From: an uncultured Thermogutta sp. | Lineage (GTDB): Bacteria > Planctomycetota > Planctomycetia > Pirellulales > Thermoguttaceae | Length of the DNA: 64,000 bases | Assembly: GCA_937128505.1 (NCBI GenBank) | Contig: CAKZMM010000035.1 | Span: 62,001-126,000 of the forward strand | Reading direction: 5' to 3' | Shown: positions 1 to 10,041 of the stretch, in pieces | How positions within the stretch are numbered: position 1 is the first letter of the stretch | Layout of the letters: every line of letters starts with the position of its first letter | The notes under the pieces: generated by a model | What the model saw: only the letters and a program-made list of their open reading frames with translations | What the model was told of the DNA's origin: nothing | Database searches by the model: none | Position numbers and translations under genes: made by a program

Positions 1-636
1 ATTCTGAGCCAACCGCCCTTTGCGTGCCAAAAGGAGCCGCCCGGTTTGGCCATCCACAACCGGCATCGTTCCCTGGCTCAGGAAAAAGATTTGCTCTTTT
101 CGCAAGCCGAAATACTCATGTGCTTCAAAAAATGCGCGGGTCTGGCAATCTGTGGCGGGACTGGTCATCACCACGAGGGGGATCGATGCCTCTGCCGCCC
201 GAGCCAACGCAAGAATCTTTTCGACGTGGAGTTGAAAGAGGCTAATCCCTGAAACCGGACCGATCGGAAAAACGCCCTTTGGATAAGGAAACCCTAAACG
301 CGTCCCTTTTCCACCGGCCACTAACACAACCCCAACACGCCCGGTCCGCAACGCTGCCCAACCTGCGGTTTTTGCCTGCTGAGGGGTCCACTCGGCCGTA
401 CCATGTCCTAGACGAATCACTTCCGGAGGCTGGCACTGTCGCAAGAGTCGCTCGACCTCAGCATTTTGTTCATTAGCTTGCTTATATAGTCGGTTAATTA
501 ACGAGAAATCGATTTGTCGGAGCTCGTCGACAAACTCAGCCCGTTCGACGTCCGTTAGATCATCCCAAAAAGCGACCAGGTGCTGTTGGCCAAATTGGCG
601 CAAAGTTTGTTGAACGTCTTTAGGCACACGTTTCAT
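1..636 (-). CDS. UDP-N-acetylglucosamine/UTP-glucose pyrophosphorylase family protein (5' part, runs off window)
   Basis: The reading frame is open from an ATG at 636 to the window edge (212 codons; the C-terminal half lies outside). Residues about 95-115 carry the nucleotidyltransferase signature LVAGGKGTRLGFPYPKG, the UTP-binding loop of the eukaryotic-type UDPGP/UAP family, which makes UDP-GlcNAc, UDP-GalNAc or UDP-glucose from UTP and a sugar 1-phosphate. The N-terminal helical segment (LRQFGQQHLVAFWDDL and following) also resembles UAP1-like enzymes rather than bacterial GlmU. It is a cytoplasmic enzyme of cell-envelope precursor or glycogen metabolism. The sugar specificity cannot be read from this fragment. 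An AAGAAG stretch precedes the ATG but is a weak ribosome site. Confidence 0.85.
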   Translation of the reverse strand, partial: MKRVPKDVQQTLRQFGQQHLVAFWDDLTDVERAEFVDELRQIDFSLINRLYKQANEQNAEVERLLRQCQPPEVIRLGHGTAEWTPQQAKTAGWAALRTGRVGVVLVAGGKGTRLGFPYPKGVFPIGPVSGISLFQLHVEKILALARAAEASIPLVVMTSPATDCQTRAFFEAHEYFGLRKEQIFFLSQGTMPVVDGQTGRLLLARKGRLAQN

Positions 637-2831
637 GACTTCTTAGCCTAAGAAAGTGACATTAGACGTCGGTATGTGCGGTTGGCGATCGATCTGAAGC
701 TGAATTTCGGAAGCTGCAACGCGTGTCTAGAGATCAAGAATTAATCTCAGAAACCGCTGATTTAGTGAGAAACTGCCTTGAGCGCGAACCGAAATTCTTC
801 ACCGATGTTCCAAGCGCATTTTCAGAAACTTGGGTTTGCTTGCCGATCCGTTCAGCAACGGTTCAAATTGCGTTGAAATTAATAACATGTTAAATCAACG
901 AGGGGTCTCAAAGTTTACTATTTTCACGAAACCCGTGTAAAGCAACACGATCGACTCGGCCAGTCGCAACGGTAATCTAAAAACTGTTTCGATATTTTGT
1001 TTCGGCGACGCAATCCTCAGACTCGTACTCCGGAGAGCTTCCCGCCCCCAGGAAAAAGGCGCATAGCAGCCCTAACGAAAAACCTTATTTTACAGGCCAA
1101 TAAGCCTCCGGCACAAATCGCGAGATGAATACCTCGAAACATCTATCGACTCGAATCGCGATGCACAGAGTCCGTAAACGGGGTTTACCGGATCCGAAGC
1201 AATTGGAAGCTTGGTAAACTTAGTATCACTCATGCCAGGCCGCAACCCCTAACGGTGAGGGTGTGAGGAGAGAAGGGACACTGACCGACTCAAAAGAATT
1301 TTTTTGAGAGCATGCTACGACAATTACGGAGTTCCTAGGTCAAGATAGGGGTCATTGGCTTTCGGCCCCCGTGTGTTTCCGCGGATGGGTTCGTCGACAA
1401 AAAGTCCGGCATAACCTCGCATCATCCACCTGCGAATCCAATGCCAAGGTGAATAATTAAGCCAGCTCAATCATATGGTATACGCCAATTTTAATTGTAA
1501 TTCTGGGTAGTCTGGCGGAATTCGCCGCCGGTCTAGCCCCCCAAGATCAAAGTTGCTAGGAATTTTAGGACTCACTTTTCACTGGTGAATTTTCACCGGA
1601 GAAGTGACACAAAAGACCTTAGAAAGAGGTAGGAAAAGGAAAGAAAAAGGTACAAAAAACTCTTACGAAATCTTGGATTTTACGTTTACGGATCATTTAG
1701 GGTTCCCTCCCTAGGGCAATTTTTAGCTGCATTTCCTCAATAACCGCTTAGTTGCCAATCTCTCGAATGAAATTTTCCCATATTATCCAAACTATGCATT
1801 CAATCAATTTTCGCGGTGCGTGCATCAAGGATCCCAAGGCCTATATCCCCTCTCGGACTTTCAGGTCATTTTGCGAAATCCTCACGTACGGTCCGGACCC
1901 CGAGGAAGAGACTGCATAGCGTTTTCTAGACTTTCAGATCGTTTCGTCTTTTAAACTTTCAGACCGTTTTGCGGAGTTCTCACTCACCGGAAAATTGTGG
2001 AGTTCTCACTGACTAACAAAAAATTTTTCCTGGATCACCTGCCCTCTCTGCCAAAGCCTGGTCGCAAATAGCTCAATAGCTACTACAACTACAATTTTAA
2101 TAACCTTACCTACTCAGGACCGAAATTGGTTGGCGATATAAGTTTCGAGCCTACGAGGCTCAAACTTTCCCCGATCACGTCGGTCGCACTCGAGTGCGCT
2201 GACGGCACGATTACGATGTGTGTGATCGTGTGACGATCAACTCTACCCCTGCAAAATGCCGATCCCCTCGTCCCGCAACCCCACTTGCGAAAGGTTCGCT
2301 TTTTACCTGGGTAGATGAGTCGCAACACTTTTTGAAAACGGGGGCGATAAGGCTTCCAATAAGGGGCTGCCCTCATCAAGAACAGAGGCACTGCAAGCCA
2401 CAGTAGGCGTACGTGTAAAGTTCGGGTTTCGGTAATAATCGGATCTTCAGCCCTCGCGAAACTTAATTTGCGCACACCTCGCGAAGGCCGCTGGCTTGTG
2501 TTCTTGCTTTTTAGCCCTCATCTAACCAACCGAAATACTCGCGCAGTCGTATTTAGATACTGGTGTTTCCCGGATACACTATTCATTTTAGCTGGAGAAA
2601 TCGCGCGCTTTCGACGTTGCAAATGACCTGCGGGCGAAGTCCCGAACAGGTCCGGGGGAATATTCTCGCGATTGAGAAATGAAACAGAGAAATGAATTGG
2701 TGAATATTCAAGCGGTTGGAAAATCTGAATGTCATTTAGCTATCATTTTTCCGCACAGAATGTTCGCCAGGAGCGGTAACACCTTCGTTTCCTTAGAAGT
2801 CTGAAGAAGTCTAAAAGCGATAGCAGCTACC
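637..2831. other. 2.2-kb gene-free stretch between divergent UAP-family gene and secA
   Basis: No open frame here has a recognisable product. It holds AT-rich DNA, a near-palindromic hairpin at about 1572-1607, a perfect 14-bp palindrome at 2185-2198 and a set of related short repeats at 1855-2015. The two flanking genes diverge, so both promoters should lie here, but I cannot place them. A 121-codon frame at 2110-2475 (minus) has no recognisable domain. Confidence 0.6.
1855..2015. repeat. Degenerate short direct repeats (ACTTTCAGRYCRTTTYG type)
   Basis: ACTTTCAG starts at 1857, 1930 and 1955, each time followed by a related GTCATTTTGCG/ATCGTTTCG/ACCGTTTTGCG segment. Copies one and three continue into a GGAGTTCTCAC or AATCCTCAC motif, and GTGGAGTTCTCACTGAC appears again at about 1997. 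They look like decayed local duplications. Function unknown. Confidence 0.5.
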
Positions 2832-5800
2832 ATGCAATACACGCAATTTTTCGACAAAGCTTTGGAGATCATCAGCGATACATTTACCGTCATCGGTCAG
2901 GGAATCGAACGTGGTTTGACGGCGCTTTTCGGCTCGGCAAACGCACGGCATTTGAAGAAGTTGCAGCCGATTGTCGAGGCGATCAATGCCCGCGAGCCTT
3001 ATTATCAGGCCATGACCGATGCGGAACTCCGCGAACAGACGGACAAACTCCGGAAGCGCCTCCAAGCCGGCGAAACATTGGATGACCTTCTAATCGATGC
3101 TTTTGCCGTTTGCCGAGAAGCGGCTCGTCGCCGGTTGGGAATGCGTCATTTTGACGTGCAGCTTATGGGTGGCATCGTGCTTCATCGCGGTGGTATCGCC
3201 GAAATGGTCACCGGCGAGGGAAAAACGCTTGTTGCCACTCTCCCAGCATATCTCAACGCACTGGAGGGCAAGGGCGTCCACATCGTAACAGTGAACGATT
3301 ACTTGGCACGCCGAGATATGGAGTGGATGGGCCCGATCTATCTGAGTTTGGGTCTTACCGTCGGGGCCATCCAGGCTCAGATGGATCATCGAGCCCGCCA
3401 AAAGGCTTATGAGTGCGATATCACGTATGGTACGAACAACGAGTTCGGTTTCGATTACCTCCGCGACAACATGCGTCCTGCGCGGAAAGGCGATCCAGAA
3501 TATCCGCCCGAATTGCAGCAAGTTCAGCGCGGCCTTCATTACGCGATCATTGACGAGGTCGACAACATCCTCATCGACGAGGCTCGAACGCCGTTGATCA
3601 TCTCCGGGCCCGCCCATGATGATGTAGATCGCTACCGGCGAGCCGACATGATTGCTCGGCAACTGCGGCGGGGCATCCACTTCGAGGTCAACGAAAAAGA
3701 GCGAACTACACACCTCACAGAAGAGGGAGTGCGGAAAGCCGAAGAGCTGGCCGGAGTCGAGAGCTTTTATACTCCCGGCAACATGGAATGGCCCCATCTG
3801 ATTGATAATGCTCTCAAGGCCCACCACCTTTACAAACGCGATGTCAATTACGTTGTAAAAGACGGGGAAGTGATCATCGTAGACGAATTTACCGGTAGGC
3901 TTATGCCGGGCCGACAGTGGAGCGACGGCCTCCATCAGGCCGTCGAAGCCAAAGAGGGCGTAAAAATCAAGGAAGAAACACAGACGCTTGCCACCATCAC
4001 GATTCAGAACTTTTTTAAGCTCTATGAGAAGATTGCCGGGATGACCGGCACGGCGATGACCGAAGCCCTTGAGTTCTGGAAAATTTATAAGCTTGAGGTC
4101 GTCGCCATCCCCACCAACAAGCCCTTATGGCGGATTAATTATCCGGATGTGATCTTCCGCTCCGCCCGGGAAAAATACCAGGCGATTGTCGACGAAATCG
4201 AGCGGATGCACCGTTACGACACGGTTTGGACAAAAAAAGGGGAAGTACTTATCGGGAAGTTGCTCAAGGAGACCGATGACGAACTGGAGATTCAGTTGAA
4301 AGAATCGCGGGAGTTGGTCCGAATTTCCCGCAGTGAGGTCCAAAATATCGAACGACGCGGCCGCCCCATTCTCGTAGGTACCGTCTCCATCGAAAAAAGC
4401 GAGCTTCTTTCAAAGATGCTGGAAGCTCGCGGCATCTCGCATCAGGTTTTGAATGCCAAGCACCATCAGCGGGAGGCAGAAATCATCGCGCAAGCCGGCC
4501 GGAAGTTCGCGGTGACCATCTCCACCAACATGGCCGGGCGGGGAACCGACATCATCCTCGGCGGCAATCCAGAGGCCATGGCCTGGGCTCAGTTACAGCA
4601 CAAATACCCCACACGGCTCGATGTTCCGCCTGAAGAGTGGAATGCCCTGGTAGAAGAAATTGAACGGCGTGAGCAGACCCGGGCCGAAGGTCGAGAAGTG
4701 GCGGCCATGGGCGGACTGCACGTGATTGGTACAGAGCGCCATGAGGCCCGGCGGATCGACCTCCAATTGCGAGGGCGGGCCGGTCGGCAAGGAGACCCTG
4801 GGTCGAGCCGGTTTTTCCTCTCCCTCGAGGATGACTTGATGCGGATTTTCGCCGGCGAATGGGTCGAAAAGGTCCTCACGTGGTTGGGAATGGAAGAAGG
4901 CCAGGCGATCGAAAGCCCCATGGTCACGCGGCGGATTGAGGGGGCGCAGAAAAAAGTCGAGGAACGCAATTTCGAGATCCGCAAAAACCTCCTCGAATAT
5001 GACGAGGTGATGGACCAGCAACGTCGGCGGGTATACGGTTATCGCCAGCGAATCCTTGAAGGAGCCGATTGTCGCCTGCTCATTTGGGAGATGATCGAGA
5101 AGGTGGTTACGGAGAATGTCTCCCGATTTCTCAGTCGCGACTACGGCGTGGAAAGCTTCGCGGACTGGGTACGGCGAAATGTGTCGATCGACGTCGAAGC
5201 ACGCGATTTCCGCGGGATGGATTTCGAAACGGCCGATCAATACGTCCGCGACCTGGCGGATCGGCTAGTCGATGGCCAAATACTCGAATTGGTTGAAGAA
5301 AACCTCCCTGAAGGAGAAGACCGCAGCGAATGGAATTGGTCCGCGTTGATTTCTGCGGTCAACGCCCGGTGGCGGGTCGGAGTCCGCGACAAGGATTTGA
5401 AGCGGGTATCGCGGGACGAACTCGTCGATCATCTCATTCAGCGGGCGAAAGAATCCATCAGCCAACTTGATTTGCGACCGGCCGCTATTTTTCTCGAACC
5501 CCAATATGGAATCAAATCATTGTGCGAATGGCTGCGGCAAAAATTCGGACTCGAGTTAGATGCGGGCAAATTCAGTGATACCGAGCCTGAAGCGATTCGC
5601 ACGTACATTCTAAGCACATTAAAGGAATCCTATCGTACGCGGGAAGCTGAATTCCCCATAGTGGCTGCGATGTTTGAGTGCTCGGTGAGAGACGCGCAGG
5701 GGCGAACTCGCATCGATCGCGAAAGATTTGCCGCTTGGGCACAAGCTCGGTATGGGGTTACTTTCACGGAAGCAGATTTTCGCACCAAAAGTCGCGCGGA

Positions 5801-6521
5801 AATCACCGATTTGCTCATGCAGCAAAGCGCGAAGGAAGTGGCATCCGGCTATGAGCTGGCGGAGCAACTCCGCGTTCGCTTGGACGCACTCTATGGGCCT
5901 GAAGCAACCGAGGACGATTACCTCGTCCCCGCCCATCAGAACAGTCATGTCGAAGCCCTTTCCGCTTGGCTGAAAGAGCAATTGGGAATTACGGTCACAC
6001 CGCAAGAGTTTGCCAAGAAAAAGCGGGGCCAAATTGAGCGGGAACTTTTGGGGGCGATCGACGAGCGATTCCGGCCCGAAATGCGTCGCATGGAACGTGG
6101 GATTTTGCTCAGCATTTTAGACACAGCTTGGAAAGACCATCTCCTGGTCATGGACCATCTGCGTAGCAGCGTCGGGCTGCGAGGTTATGCTCAAGTTGAT
6201 CCTAAAGTGGAATACAAACGGGAGGGAATGCGGGCCTTCGAAGCGATGTGGTCGTCTGTGGCCAACCGCGTAAGCGAATTCGTCTTTAAGATCGAGCATT
6301 TTCAGGGAGTGCCGTTTGCCTTGGTCCGCACTAATATTCAAACGATTCGCCCAGAATCGCAATCTGCGATTCCGCGCTCTGATGGGCGGATTGCGCCAGC
6401 CGAACCCTCCCGGCAGGCAGCGCCGCTTGAACCTTACCGCGTCCGCCAGCAACGCGTGGGCCGCAATGACCCGTGCCCCTGCGGAAGCGGCAAAAAATTC
6501 AAGCGATGTTGCGGACAATGA
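2832..6521 (+). CDS. secA: Preprotein translocase ATPase SecA, enlarged
   Basis: Motor of the Sec pathway, driving unfolded preproteins through SecYEG. The Walker A loop GEGKTLVA lies near residue 129, the DEAD-type Walker B segment DEVDNILIDEARTP near 240, the conserved RGTDIILGGNP near 578, and a C-terminal SEC-C zinc motif (CPCGSGKKFKRCC) ends the protein. At 1229 residues it is about 330 longer than E. coli SecA. Three additions account for this: an N-terminal extension of about 28 residues, a 48-residue insert (462-509) just before the conserved GRPILVGTVSIEKSE strand, and an expanded C-terminal half in which a helical unit of about 50-65 residues recurs about five times (about 771-1090). 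The ATG at 2832 is the only plausible start. It stands alone, convergent with the next gene. Confidence 0.97.
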   Translation: MQYTQFFDKALEIISDTFTVIGQGIERGLTALFGSANARHLKKLQPIVEAINAREPYYQAMTDAELREQTDKLRKRLQAGETLDDLLIDAFAVCREAARRRLGMRHFDVQLMGGIVLHRGGIAEMVTGEGKTLVATLPAYLNALEGKGVHIVTVNDYLARRDMEWMGPIYLSLGLTVGAIQAQMDHRARQKAYECDITYGTNNEFGFDYLRDNMRPARKGDPEYPPELQQVQRGLHYAIIDEVDNILIDEARTPLIISGPAHDDVDRYRRADMIARQLRRGIHFEVNEKERTTHLTEEGVRKAEELAGVESFYTPGNMEWPHLIDNALKAHHLYKRDVNYVVKDGEVIIVDEFTGRLMPGRQWSDGLHQAVEAKEGVKIKEETQTLATITIQNFFKLYEKIAGMTGTAMTEALEFWKIYKLEVVAIPTNKPLWRINYPDVIFRSAREKYQAIVDEIERMHRYDTVWTKKGEVLIGKLLKETDDELEIQLKESRELVRISRSEVQNIERRGRPILVGTVSIEKSELLSKMLEARGISHQVLNAKHHQREAEIIAQAGRKFAVTISTNMAGRGTDIILGGNPEAMAWAQLQHKYPTRLDVPPEEWNALVEEIERREQTRAEGREVAAMGGLHVIGTERHEARRIDLQLRGRAGRQGDPGSSRFFLSLEDDLMRIFAGEWVEKVLTWLGMEEGQAIESPMVTRRIEGAQKKVEERNFEIRKNLLEYDEVMDQQRRRVYGYRQRILEGADCRLLIWEMIEKVVTENVSRFLSRDYGVESFADWVRRNVSIDVEARDFRGMDFETADQYVRDLADRLVDGQILELVEENLPEGEDRSEWNWSALISAVNARWRVGVRDKDLKRVSRDELVDHLIQRAKESISQLDLRPAAIFLEPQYGIKSLCEWLRQKFGLELDAGKFSDTEPEAIRTYILSTLKESYRTREAEFPIVAAMFECSVRDAQGRTRIDRERFAAWAQARYGVTFTEADFRTKSRAEITDLLMQQSAKEVASGYELAEQLRVRLDALYGPEATEDDYLVPAHQNSHVEALSAWLKEQLGITVTPQEFAKKKRGQIERELLGAIDERFRPEMRRMERGILLSILDTAWKDHLLVMDHLRSSVGLRGYAQVDPKVEYKREGMRAFEAMWSSVANRVSEFVFKIEHFQGVPFALVRTNIQTIRPESQSAIPRSDGRIAPAEPSRQAAPLEPYRVRQQRVGRNDPCPCGSGKKFKRCCGQ

Positions 6522-6821
6522 AGGCCGGCTCCGAATTTCGGAGACTAGTTGCGCGATTATCCGCTCTCCAATTCGGCTCACTGTGGTGCAGCGCCATCAT
6601 AAGGTTCGGCAATTCCCAACGGCAGACTGTCGTACTTCGGAGAGCGTCGTTTCGAGAAGCAATTTGGCTGAGGCTACACGAAGAACCTCCGGGGAACTTT
6701 GAACGCCCTTTACAGCAAAAAGCCCTGCCGAGGGGTTCCTCGCCTGTTGCTCGGCGGCCTTTTCCGAGGGCAAATGAATGCTTGGAGGATCGCTTATTAG
6801 AGCTAAATTCCTCGTTATACC
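6522..6821. other. 300-bp gap between convergent genes
   Basis: Lies between the secA stop and the stop of the minus-strand membrane protein. I see no clear rho-independent terminator and no small gene. Confidence 0.5.
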
Positions 6822-9353
6822 CTACCGGCTTGAAACGCTTGCGATCGGGACTAAAAAGCGGAAATAGCAAGTTCGCGACAGGTGGTAGGGGAGTTTTTCT
6901 GCACCCTCTAATCGCAAGAGGGTTCCCGGTCGCCGCGGGGCATTAAGTGGTTGCTCGTCGACTTGCTCATTCCGGTAGGGGCCTGCCACTAGAATTGCGC
7001 GGTTGGTTTTTAGCAGCGATGTGGCATCTACGAACCCCTGATAAACATGGAAAAGACCGGTATACGGGGTACCCCCGGCCGCCTGATGAAACATCATCAT
7101 TTGGAGGATGTAAGCCACATCTCGACTGGCTCGATCGTATGGCATGCTTTGGGTGCGGTATACATCTTTTTCTCTAACTAGGTGAATGTTGGTCAACAAA
7201 CCTTTCAAGTCCCGCCGCGGTGTGCTGGAACCGATAAGAATCCTTTGACCCGGAGCCCAATCACCCAGCTCAAAAGCATAAGTGCGATAGAGAAGATATG
7301 CTTGACGAAGCGTAAACGAGGTTTGGTTGATAAGCTGGCCCTCGGGCTGTTCATCCACGATACGGAGGGTGCCCTCAATCGGTTTCCAATCCGTCTGGCC
7401 CGCCCACTGAATGGCAAGTTGCTTCGTTCCACCGGGATAAACGGGCAAATCTCTAAATTCCCTTCGGGTCCACGGAACGACGTAGTCCAGGCCTGGATTA
7501 ATCGGGTCTACTGCCGCAGGTGCCATGCCGCCAAATCCAGAGCCAGGAAGTCCCAACCAACTAAGAACTCCCCGCTCGTTTTCCCGAGTTCCCTCAAGCG
7601 GTCCCCCCCGCTGAAACTGCACGGAGAGTCTCTGAGCTTCGGGGCTGAAAACGCTGGCCCAACTACTGCATCGAAGGTGGCCACCTGCGCAATCGACATC
7701 AATCACTTCCGCGAGGTTTATCCGTAATGCCTCGCCGCGGAATGAACGGCTCAAGGCGAAAGCCAAAAAACAAAAGCTCGCGATAACCAGGGGAAAGCTG
7801 ATCCAAGTGATCCAAAATCGTTTCAAACCCCAGCGAACAAGCCACCAATCGGCGGGGCCAACCAGCGCAAGGTGCAAAATCATAAGTAGTAAGATTATCC
7901 CGAATGGTATGGCCGTAACGTCGCGGAAGTAATCCAAAGCACTTCGCAGTTGCCCTGCCAAGTCCCGATAGCCAAAAGCATGAGCCTCCACCAATTCATC
8001 GGGCTCGTTATCGCCCGGATTCATTCCGACCAACCGCAGGAGCAAAGCTCCGCGATCCCGCCAAGCAGTCAGCGGTGGCTGGTCGAGGGGCAGAGCGAGC
8101 CAAGCTATCTCGCCACAACCGAAAGCCGCACGAACGACCAAAGGCAACCGGCCGTCGGCGGCTTCTATTCGCCCATCAACCTCGGCCAAGTACGCGACAG
8201 TGGTCGCAGCACCCCCGGGCGCAGCCCCAAGACCTGCGGGAATAGGAGCCGTAGCCCCGGCGAAAACTTCTAGGGCCGCAGTTCGGGAGCGGCTCAGGGG
8301 CAAGTCTTGCTCCCATCGTCCGGGAACCAACCAGGCCAAGGACGATGAGCTGCCGGCGGCCGCAACCGACGGCTTTAGTCCCGGCCCCGCAGCAACAATC
8401 AGCCGGCCGCCATTTGCTACCCACTGGCGCAAGGCCTCAAGTTCGGCCGAGGCTTCCGCTAGCTCCGCCACCACCTCGCTACGCCCAAAGGAAATCATGA
8501 CCGCCGAAACGGCCTCGTACGCATACCACTGGGTGGGCAAGTCTTTGAGCGAGCGGGCAAGCCCTACCACTGTCCGCGTCTCCGCCGGCTCCGCCAGAAG
8601 TCTTACCGCCTCATCCAACCCCAGCTTATCCGGGCCGACTACGACCAAGATGCGCTGCCCCTCGCCGACGCTCGCGGGGAATTCCACCGACTGACCCACA
8701 TACAACTCCTTTGTCGCAATGAGCCGGGGGCCGTCGTAAAGCTCAAAGGTCACCGGAGCACGCGCGCGACCAATACGTATCGCCGTTTTCAGCGCGATTT
8801 GTCCCTCACCTTGCTGGCGGTAAGTAGCTACCGGCAAACTATCCGAGATAGGGTGCCGGTTCTTTTCCTCCTGTGGGTCGTTAAAATCGCTTGACGGTTG
8901 TGGCAATCCGCGCGCTTGCTCGAGAGGGATTTCAAACCGTTGGATAAAGCCGTCGCCATCAGGCGCTCGAATCACAAGCGTGTAACGAGCGAGCAGACCA
9001 GTCAAATCAGAGGTCAACTCCCGCGATGCCGTTGCGCCCGAGGATAATTTGCCATCGAATGCAGCCGGTCCTGCGGACGGACCTTCGACATGCCCATCCC
9101 TTTCCCTCGTCCCCTGTGCCTCTTCCTTCGAGCGATCCTCTGAATGTTTCGAAACTCCGCGGGACAACTCAGGAAAGATCAACGAAACTTCTACGGGCAT
9201 CCAGTTCCCGACGCGGTAGACGCCATCAAACCCTACCCGAATTCCGCCCATCGTTGGCTCATCTTCTGCAATAGATGAGGCACTTGCTCCGGCAACAAAG
9301 GCCAAGAAAGCCAACGCGAGAATAAAGGGCCCCCAAAGCATTATGGAAGGCAT
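6822..9353 (-). CDS. Large exported/membrane protein of unknown function
   Basis: Not recognised as a named family. From the ATG at 9353 it encodes 843 residues and begins with a Sec-type signal (MPSIMLWGPFILALAFLAF, then AGASAS). An Ig-like or beta-rich extracytoplasmic N-terminal half follows. A segment near residue 320 (LRQWVANGGRLIVAAG) resembles the glutamine-amidotransferase-like fold common in planctomycete and Bacteroidetes BatA-type membrane proteins. Two transmembrane helices (about 481-500 and 511-533) carry GPADWW between them, and a second soluble domain follows. The frame is open upstream to a GTG at 9500 and an ATG at 9497 that overlaps the mazG-like stop (TGATG). I prefer 9353 because it puts the signal peptide at the N-terminus. 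It may form a unit with the MazG-like gene. Confidence 0.75.
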   Translation of the reverse strand: MPSIMLWGPFILALAFLAFVAGASASSIAEDEPTMGGIRVGFDGVYRVGNWMPVEVSLIFPELSRGVSKHSEDRSKEEAQGTRERDGHVEGPSAGPAAFDGKLSSGATASRELTSDLTGLLARYTLVIRAPDGDGFIQRFEIPLEQARGLPQPSSDFNDPQEEKNRHPISDSLPVATYRQQGEGQIALKTAIRIGRARAPVTFELYDGPRLIATKELYVGQSVEFPASVGEGQRILVVVGPDKLGLDEAVRLLAEPAETRTVVGLARSLKDLPTQWYAYEAVSAVMISFGRSEVVAELAEASAELEALRQWVANGGRLIVAAGPGLKPSVAAAGSSSSLAWLVPGRWEQDLPLSRSRTAALEVFAGATAPIPAGLGAAPGGAATTVAYLAEVDGRIEAADGRLPLVVRAAFGCGEIAWLALPLDQPPLTAWRDRGALLLRLVGMNPGDNEPDELVEAHAFGYRDLAGQLRSALDYFRDVTAIPFGIILLLMILHLALVGPADWWLVRWGLKRFWITWISFPLVIASFCFLAFALSRSFRGEALRINLAEVIDVDCAGGHLRCSSWASVFSPEAQRLSVQFQRGGPLEGTRENERGVLSWLGLPGSGFGGMAPAAVDPINPGLDYVVPWTRREFRDLPVYPGGTKQLAIQWAGQTDWKPIEGTLRIVDEQPEGQLINQTSFTLRQAYLLYRTYAFELGDWAPGQRILIGSSTPRRDLKGLLTNIHLVREKDVYRTQSMPYDRASRDVAYILQMMMFHQAAGGTPYTGLFHVYQGFVDATSLLKTNRAILVAGPYRNEQVDEQPLNAPRRPGTLLRLEGAEKLPYHLSRTCYFRFLVPIASVSSR

Positions 9354-9496
9354 CGGGTTCAGTGCTGCGCGACGAGTTGCCCAGTAAGCACTCGATTTAA
9401 GGAAATCTGCACGAGCCGTCGCCGAATTACCCACCACATAAGCGAGCGCAAGACGCAACGTTTTCAGTCTAAGAATCTGCTCATTTAAGAAGTGCA

Positions 9497-9961
9497 TCAC
9501 GGTTTTCCACTATCGGGACACTCACATACCCATTTCAAACAGCCTGGGCATCCGCGGCCATATTTGGCATAGATGGCTTCCGCTAAGTCCACTCCCGCGA
9601 CATTGGCGATCGTGGTAAGCCAGGCGAAAACGTCGGCAAATTCCGTAGCTGATTGATCACGATTTCCGTGCCGCAACGCGGCGGCCAACTCGCCGATCTC
9701 CTCCATCAGCCACATAAAGGTTCCTTCAATTCCCCGTGCTACATCTTTCTTCAAATACATATTACGGATCAACTGTTGGAAATGTGCGATGGTCATGGAG
9801 TTTGCCGCTTCAGACGTTCCCCCTGACGGATAACCCATACCCGCATCACTCGGGGATGACTGTGGAGAATCCGAAAAGCCCCTTTCTCCACTCTTTGGAG
9901 CCCTCCAAAGCGATTGGTCGCCCTTCTCCTGCGCAAGATCGGAAAAGTTATTTGTGGCCAT
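9497..9961 (-). CDS. MazG-like nucleotide pyrophosphohydrolase
   Basis: A 154-residue protein whose residues about 56-135 carry the all-alpha NTP pyrophosphohydrolase signature: EEIGE (87-91) and EFAD (107-110) supply the acidic Mg-binding residues. The family hydrolyses (d)NTPs to monophosphates for nucleotide-pool cleaning. The C-terminus has four clustered cysteines (C138, C141, C146, C148: CPGC and CEC), which could bind zinc; ordinary MazG lacks this. The first about 55 residues are polar and low in complexity, so translation may really start at the internal Met56 (MTIAHF). Its stop overlaps an ATG of the downstream membrane-protein frame. Confidence 0.85.
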   Translation of the reverse strand: MATNNFSDLAQEKGDQSLWRAPKSGERGFSDSPQSSPSDAGMGYPSGGTSEAANSMTIAHFQQLIRNMYLKKDVARGIEGTFMWLMEEIGELAAALRHGNRDQSATEFADVFAWLTTIANVAGVDLAEAIYAKYGRGCPGCLKWVCECPDSGKP

Positions 9962-10041
9962 GGATCGCTCGACGGTTTTTGCTTTGTCGATTCGCCAAAA
10001 TTAACAAAGATCTACTCTCAAAATTCGCAAAATCGGCTAGA

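Noticed and set aside
2110-2475. 121-codon minus-strand frame in the gap before secA
   Set aside because: One hydrophobic stretch but no recognisable family, no good start signal, and a plus-strand frame of similar quality overlaps it.
3090-3935. 281-codon antisense frame inside secA
   Set aside because: Lies wholly within the certain secA gene on the opposite strand; a shadow of its codon bias.
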